Shown here in pieces: positions 58,960 to 64,000 of a DNA stretch of 64,000 nucleotides. Each line of letters begins with the position of its first letter. Positions within the stretch are counted from its first letter, which is position 1. The DNA comes from Holothuria scabra (taxonomy: Eukaryota > Echinodermata > Holothuroidea > Aspidochirotida > Holothuriidae), in the NCBI GenBank assembly GCA_037179385.1, contig CM074184.1, forward strand, positions 11,860,001-11,924,000, in the 5' to 3' direction. The translations under genes were made by a program, and so were the position numbers. The notes beneath the pieces were generated by a model. It saw only the letters and a list, made by a program, of their open reading frames with translations. It was not told the origin of the DNA and made no database searches.

Positions 58960-59486
58960 GAAACGTGGGCATCCACATGTAGGGGCAAGGGGGAATTTGC
59001 CCCCCCCTGGAAAATAAAAAACCTGAAGAAACGAAGAAAACATAAAGAAAAAGACGAAGAAAAAAATTTAAATCAACATTTCTACCCAGTTCACTCAGTG
59101 TTTCCCCTTTTTATGTGCGGTTAATAGGCTTTAGAAATGCCATTTCCAGAGATCTGAGAGGCATTTTGGGCCAAAATTTTCTTACGCTCCGCGCCAACTC
59201 ATGGTGGCGCAGAGCTTTTTCCCTCTAAAAGAATTTTGCCCCTCCCCCAATTTTCTTCTGCAGAGGCCCATGGATAGAAAATTTAAACATGTTTTAATAG
59301 TAAAACTTGCTGAGGAGGAATGGCAAAGTAGTTTCTACCAGGTGCGGAAAATCAAATGGAAAGCCTGAAAAGCCGTGGCTTCGATCGTTCTGAGGGCCTG
59401 AGGCTCAGGGAAGTTACTCCTTCGAAGCGCCCCTGCAGACCATTTTCGCCCCCTCTGACCGAAATCCCTAGCTAGCTCCGCCACTG
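58960..59486. mobile_element. CAGTGGCG-family element, right end and hairpin present
   Basis: The right end (59467-59486, reverse complement CAGTGGCGGAGCTAGCTAGG) matches the family terminus. A GGGGCAAGGGGGAATTTGCC block near 58981 resembles the inner end of the element at 28176-29914. It holds hairpin copy 5 at 59191-59210. The left terminus and duplication are not found, so limits are approximate. Confidence 0.5.
59191..59210 (+). repeat. GCGCCA/TGGCGC hairpin, copy 5
   Basis: GCGCCAACTCATGGTGGCGC. The arms are identical to the other four copies, with one central base changed. Confidence 0.75.
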
Positions 59487-59881
59487 CCTGTACCATACCA
59501 TCCACGCGAGTCGCGCGAGCCAGTCGGTCCCTATATGCCACATGTCGAATTAGTGACTCCATTAACGAATCTCATAATGGTTTACATGTGATGTTACTGC
59601 GCTGGGACTGAACTTCTGCACTGTGATACTCGAATATGTTACTTCGTTTACATTTTCGGAAGCAGTACTGCCAGTACATATGTACCTGACATGGTCCAAT
59701 TTTCCCAGTTAAAGGAAATGATTCTATCATTTAATTTAATCATCAGTCCAATAACTCGGAACTAAAAATATATCGAGCTCTGGCCTTGGAGATTTTCATT
59801 TTTTTCATCGATTGAAATGGCTGTCAATTGTCAAAGCTGGTCATAAACTCGTCGTAGTATTCACAACAATCACATTCCAAC

Positions 59882-60042
59882 ATGTCTCTCGTCCCAAAAG
59901 TTGTGTTGTTTTGCTTCAAAAACTACAATAGTACAGCAACGAAACGAACAGCAGAATGCGCTCTGTGCGGAACCACAGTAGTCGATGGCCCCGCAACGAC
60001 GTCGAATTTCGTCAGGCATCTGAAAACGACCCATTCTGAAAA
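59882..60042 (+). CDS. BED-type zinc-finger protein, first exon
   Basis: The ATG opens a 54-codon frame. Residues 25-51 form a BED finger: CALC (C26, C29), then TSNFVRHLKTTH with both zinc-binding His (H46 and H51) at the usual spacing. BED fingers bind DNA and come from hAT-type transposases or ZBED genes derived from them. The frame would stop at TAA 60044, but that stop overlaps a strong donor AAAA|GTAAGTAG, so the exon probably ends at 60042 in phase 2. The next acceptor, CCTTCCTTCCAG at 60146-60157, gives a short second exon. Too small to stand out by length; the finger motif is what supports it. Confidence 0.65.
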
Positions 60043-60157
60043 GTAAGTAGCCAAGGCATAGCCTAGGCTATACGCGTTATCAGTCAGGCTAGCCTGCCAA
60101 TCAATGCAGTTTGCTTTTGCCAATCAGACTTAATTTCGTGTATTCCCTTCCTTCCAG

Positions 60158-60188
60158 ATTGCGAAATTACTCGATTACTCAGTCATAG
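60158..60188 (+). CDS. BED zinc-finger gene, possible second exon
   Basis: After the acceptor at 60156-60157, the phase-2 reading continues HSEK with LRNYSITQS and stops at TAG 60186-60188. The product would be about 63 residues, one BED finger and little else. Other 3' exons further on are possible; none is recognised in the window. Confidence 0.35.
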
Positions 60189-60189
60189 T

Positions 60190-60750
60190 AATCTACTTCG
60201 ATAACACATAATACACGAACTATGATCGAAACGAGAAAGATCGAGAGAATTTATCGCGAAATTTGCAGTCCCGTGGAACAGGCTCCTATGGTAAACCATA
60301 GGCCTATGTATGCTCATTTTCGTGGCCGGCCGCGAGATTTTTTTCCAGAATGGAAAAGGCCACTTACCAATCTGAAATGTGGACATCGGTCATGTGACTC
60401 TTTGTTTACACATTTTCTGAATCTTGACGAGGGATTGTGAAAGACCATGGTTCATTCACCCAGCCCCAGGGAAGGAGAGGTGGCCCAAACCGAGGCTAAC
60501 CTGATTTTCTAACCCTCCTAACCTTATTTTGAATTGAATTTGTAAAATCCTGAAAGGCAATCCTTCACTTTAGCGGGTTTTATTATTCTCGCGATATAGG
60601 AACGGGTAAAATTATTCCTTTCAATTGACGGTGTATCGTATAACGCAGTTGTGGGGAAGATACCAGTCATCATCTCTGGAACATTGATTGGGATCCTGTG
60701 TCAGGAATAGATATAAAAACAGCATGAACAACATGTCGTATTCAAGTTGA
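60190..60750. other. Spacer, no gene recognised
   Basis: A 72-codon plus frame (60222-60440) shows no motif and opposes a minus frame. Nothing else seen. Confidence 0.35.
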
Positions 60751-60756
60751 GCTTAA

Positions 60757-60916
60757 ATGACTTGTGACTTGACTTGACCCGGAAAATGGATGACTTGTGA
60801 CTTGACTTGGCAGAAAATTAAGTGACTTGTGACTTGACTTGACTCGACCCGGGAATTGGATGACTTGTGACTTGATTTGAATTGTCAATGAATGACTTGT
60901 GACTTGACTTGACTTG
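60757..60916 (+). repeat. Minisatellite of GACTTGTGACTTGACTTG units
   Basis: Five units starting near 60757, 60789, 60822, 60860 and 60892, each with ATGACTTGTGACTTG or AGTGACTTGTGACTTG followed by variable filler. Period about 32-38 bases. Confidence 0.85.
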
Positions 60917-61029
60917 GAGAAAAGTGATTTGAATACAACTCTGGTAGAGTTATAAAAATATAAATATTTTTAAAAGAGGCATTATGTACGTATGAAGAGA
61001 CTCACTCAAACATAAACTTGGTCAGTAAA

Positions 61030-62000
61030 TTGACCAATATAACGGAGACACCAAAGGAGTCCTTAATCTGCTCCCAAAAGAATGATGAAAATCTGAAATG
61101 GTTGAAAATTCCAATTTGAATGTGCTTTAGTACCCATTGTGGCAAGAACACGGAAAAGGTTTGGAAAAGTTCTCCAAAAATAAAAAAGTCGCTTTCCGTC
61201 ATTTTGCTCAAAATATTTCAGTTGTCAAAATGTCTCCATATTTACACATTTTTGTAAAATATTGACTGGTGTAACCGATAAATAATGTTTGAGTATTCAA
61301 ATTTTCCTGTTTGACACCCGAAGATCGTTAGACTTAACATTTGAAATCTTTCTTATCGTCCCTTCATCGAGAAACGGAATATTGGCAAGATATTTCATTA
61401 AATTATGTCTGCCGCGTGTAACGGGGACTAAGGGGGACACCAAGATTTGGTGTCCCCATAACACCTAACATTCAAAGTACCAGTTTAATTTTTAAATCCT
61501 AAGTTGAGCTGGATAGTTTCAAATACAACACAAAAAGTTATTTTCCGTTACAGTATTAGATACAAGAAAAATCCCTTTTTATCAATTTTTTGTTTGTTCG
61601 TTACCAACATAACTCTGACCGGATGGGGGACACCAAAAAATGAAAGTTTTCATTACGATAGTTTACATGGTTCTCCAACCATGGGATTAACTTTTCTGGT
61701 ATTATTCTGGGACGTTCTTTTCATGTAACTTTGTTCACCAAATAATTAATTAGTTTGTGCGATTGGTGAAGCATCAAAATTTACCAACATAACTCAGTAA
61801 GGGGGACACCAAAACTTTGCCCATATTGAATTATGCCTAGAAAAATGTTGGTTTGATTTTTTCTTTCCAAATGAGCTAATATCTCAAAATGTTTAACCTA
61901 ATTCTAACATCAAGAAAACTATGACCACCTCAGAATGATCATATTTGTACAAATGATGAGATATACATAAAAAACCAACCTAACTAGGGATACACAAGAA
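61030..62000 (+). repeat. Degenerate tandem repeat around GGGGACACCAAAA
   Basis: GGGGACACCAA occurs at 61433, about 61625 and about 61803. The last two are preceded by TTACCAACATAACTC; weaker versions lie near 61040 and 61980. Spacing is 180-190 bases. The 61433 copy forms a perfect hairpin with TTGGTGTCCCC (61447-61457). Confidence 0.6.
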
Positions 62001-63055
62001 GTTATGTCCGTCAGGTTGCTTTCAATAGTCTCGTTTGGAAAATTGGGTGCATGGAGCGCTAATGCTGATATTTTTTTGAAATGTTGACTTTCAGTGGTGA
62101 TATCCTTATCATGATACATGAGCAAATTAATTCATCTGTGGAACGTATGTTTTTCTGATTATTCAAATTTGTATGATTGCATGTCACAGCCATTACTACA
62201 AAACCGGGGGGGGGGGGGGGAGCAAAATAGTCTTTTTTCCAAAAAATACTGAACAGTGGGTATTCAGTTTACATATCATAAGATAGCCTAGTTTGTAAAG
62301 TGCTATAAAATACCTGAGGCCCCGGTTTGTTGTTTTCCCTGTTTTTTAAATACAGCATTATACTGGAAAAGTCGATAAAACCCCATTGGACCCCTAGTAT
62401 ACGGAATGGCTTCAATTGTCAAATGTTTGACTAGATTCGACTCATGAATGAAACGAATAGTTTCATTTTGAGCCCTTTTTAATCAGATCCGAAACAAATC
62501 TTTGCAAATATTTGACAAGATTCCGGTTCGTTCGCCATTTGACACGATGGTTTTTAGGCTGTATTGAAAAATATCTCAATTTTCGATCGTTCTTGTTAGA
62601 ACTTACCTCAAAAAAGTCATGTCGCTCTTTGTTATATTATTGTCATTTTCGTTATTCTTTGTTAAGTCATGTAAAGCTCAATTTATCCGCGTTAAGCAAA
62701 TTAAAATCGATGTATCTATAAACTATAGTTATAGCTATCGTTGTGGAACTTAAATGATTTCCGGATGTCTTATGAAGCTAGATCGTATCCGCTCTGATCG
62801 GCATGCAGTTTCACCACACGTCTTTATATGACTGATGACTGTTTTTTACTAGTTTACATGATACCATATTGCAACCATGTCATTTTTGGGACAACCCTTC
62901 TCTCAGTAGTGTCGGTATAGTCACCCCTATAACCCCAAAACATTTGCACAAGCAGCTTGAAAAAAAAAAAAAACGGCCCGACATAAACCAATTGGTTAGA
63001 AACCGAGCCGTAAAGTCTCATGTCAACAACTTACTACTTAAAACATAAAAGATGG
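62001..63055. other. AT-rich spacer, no gene recognised
   Basis: Includes a G15 run (62206-62220). Frames are below 70 codons without motif. Confidence 0.4.
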
Positions 63056-63059
63056 AGGG

Positions 63060-64000
63060 GCAGGGGTGGCGTCAGGATTTGCCAGAAAGGGGGGCGAAGC
63101 TCCCCTACAGGGGGCCAGCATTTCGAGTCCTCGACAAAGGCAATGAGTTAGTTCCAGTGGGACGTGACTTGGTAGAATCTGAAGGGCGCGTAGGCAGGTA
63201 GCACGCTGAAATTTTTTGCCCTTTTTCAACAATTATATATAGTGTTTAAACAAAATTTGGCTTTTGTAGGGACCATTAAAAAGTTGGGGTGTTTATTGAA
63301 GAATCTGTCTTTCATATAAGCAAAATGAAAAACGTTACAAAGGCGACAGTTGAATTCTTTTGAGGTTGCGCATTTCATCGTACTAGGCCTAGGTACTAAG
63401 GCTTTTAGACGAAACTGGAAATTTTCCCTAACAAGTTTTCCCTTTTTTGAACGAAGATTTGAAAATTAGCAGCTCATCTTATTGGAGAAATTTAAGAATT
63501 TTATGAAAAAATATGTTTTTTGGGTAAGGTTACAATGAAAAATTTGGGCTCTCTATTCATTGGTATGCCTGTCAAAAGCAAGTGTCGGACGGAATGATTA
63601 AGAGCGTTGGCTTGGATGTTTTTTATTGCGCGGAATATCCATTGAAAATGAAAAAAGTTTGCCGTTTTTAACAAATATTAGGGAATCTGAAGGTAATATT
63701 GGTGAAACTGTAATTTTATGACACATTTTGGGGGTTTATGGAAGAATCTGACCCTCTTATGAGAAAAATCAAGTAGAAGGGGATTTGTAGTTTTGTTAGG
63801 GTTTCTGAATAACATCATTGAGAAGACCATCGGAATTTTCCTCGCGGAAAAAGTTTGGCTTCCCATATATTTCAAGTTTTATATTTTCTATATTGACATA
63901 TGCGTACGGGAGTGTTTCGATTTGGTAGGAGGCAGAATAGTCTATTTTGTCTGAAAAATTTAAAACCAACTAGAAGTGCACGGAACTTTTTAAAAATTGA
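63060..64000. repeat. Relatives of the GCGC-hairpin/643-bp repeat family
   Basis: GGGGCAGGGGTGGCGTCAGG near 63056 resembles a transposon end. GAAGGGCGCGTAGG, then CACGCTGAAATTTTTT (63181-63218), matches the start motif of the units at 27450 and 28085. GTTTATTGAAGAATCTG (63291) and TTTATGGAAGAATCTGA (63735) match their inner phrase. The copy runs off the window. Confidence 0.5.

Noticed and set aside
1..64000. CRISPR arrays, operons, bacterial-type genes
   Set aside because: No regularly spaced identical repeats with unique spacers, no gene clusters with ribosome binding sites; splice sites, SINEs and LINEs show animal nuclear DNA.

Overview
This window looks like nuclear DNA of a marine invertebrate, most likely an echinoderm and perhaps a sea cucumber. 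That is an inference. It rests on intron-containing alpha-1,3-fucosyltransferase exons, CR1/L2- and L1/Tx1-type LINE relics, tRNA-derived SINEs, dense small inverted-repeat DNA transposons, AT-rich spacers with long poly-G/poly-C runs, and a marked excess of the palindrome TAGGCCTA. There are no operons, ribosome binding sites or CRISPR arrays. Only a few percent is recognisable host coding sequence.

Host genes. (1) 214-1012 (+) is the terminal catalytic exon of a GT10 alpha-1,3-fucosyltransferase, with a splice acceptor at its start and a poly-A signal behind it. (2) 33331-33773 (+) is a first exon of the same family (cytoplasmic tail, membrane anchor, stem, start of the catalytic domain) ending at a splice donor. 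Donor and acceptor are both phase 2, which suggests a tandem family with a shared two-exon design. I see no matching catalytic exon downstream of 33773. (3) 59882-60188 (+) is a small BED-type zinc-finger gene model in two exons.

Mobile DNA. 2131-2590 is an L1/Tx1-like LINE relic. 17351-21377 is a 5'-truncated, frameshifted CR1/L2-like LINE with ORF1 and ORF2 remnants and a (GATT)n tail. 21588-21960 is the 3' end of a second LINE. Three DNA elements have 8-bp target-site duplications that can be read directly: 7209-8140 (ACTTTCAC), 28176-29914 (GTTTCCTG) and 31201-32325 (ACTAATAG). The last carries a further element at 31939-32235 nested inside it. 36904-39362 has two almost identical 1.14-kb direct terminal repeats around a 170-bp interior, flanked by ACGTG, like a coding-free LTR element. 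Other foldback elements lie at 4451-4720, 34365-34756 and 52774-53021, and a tangle of nested inverted repeats fills 10641-13915.

Most notable signals. A 20-bp hairpin occurs five times with invariant stem arms and a variable centre. A repeat at 2.9-3.4 kb carries five DR1 nuclear-receptor motifs. A 100-bp palindrome without spacer lies at 48120-48219. An A/C-only minisatellite at 44.5-44.9 kb keeps long frames open on both strands. Remaining spacers are described entry by entry; in many I see nothing recognisable.
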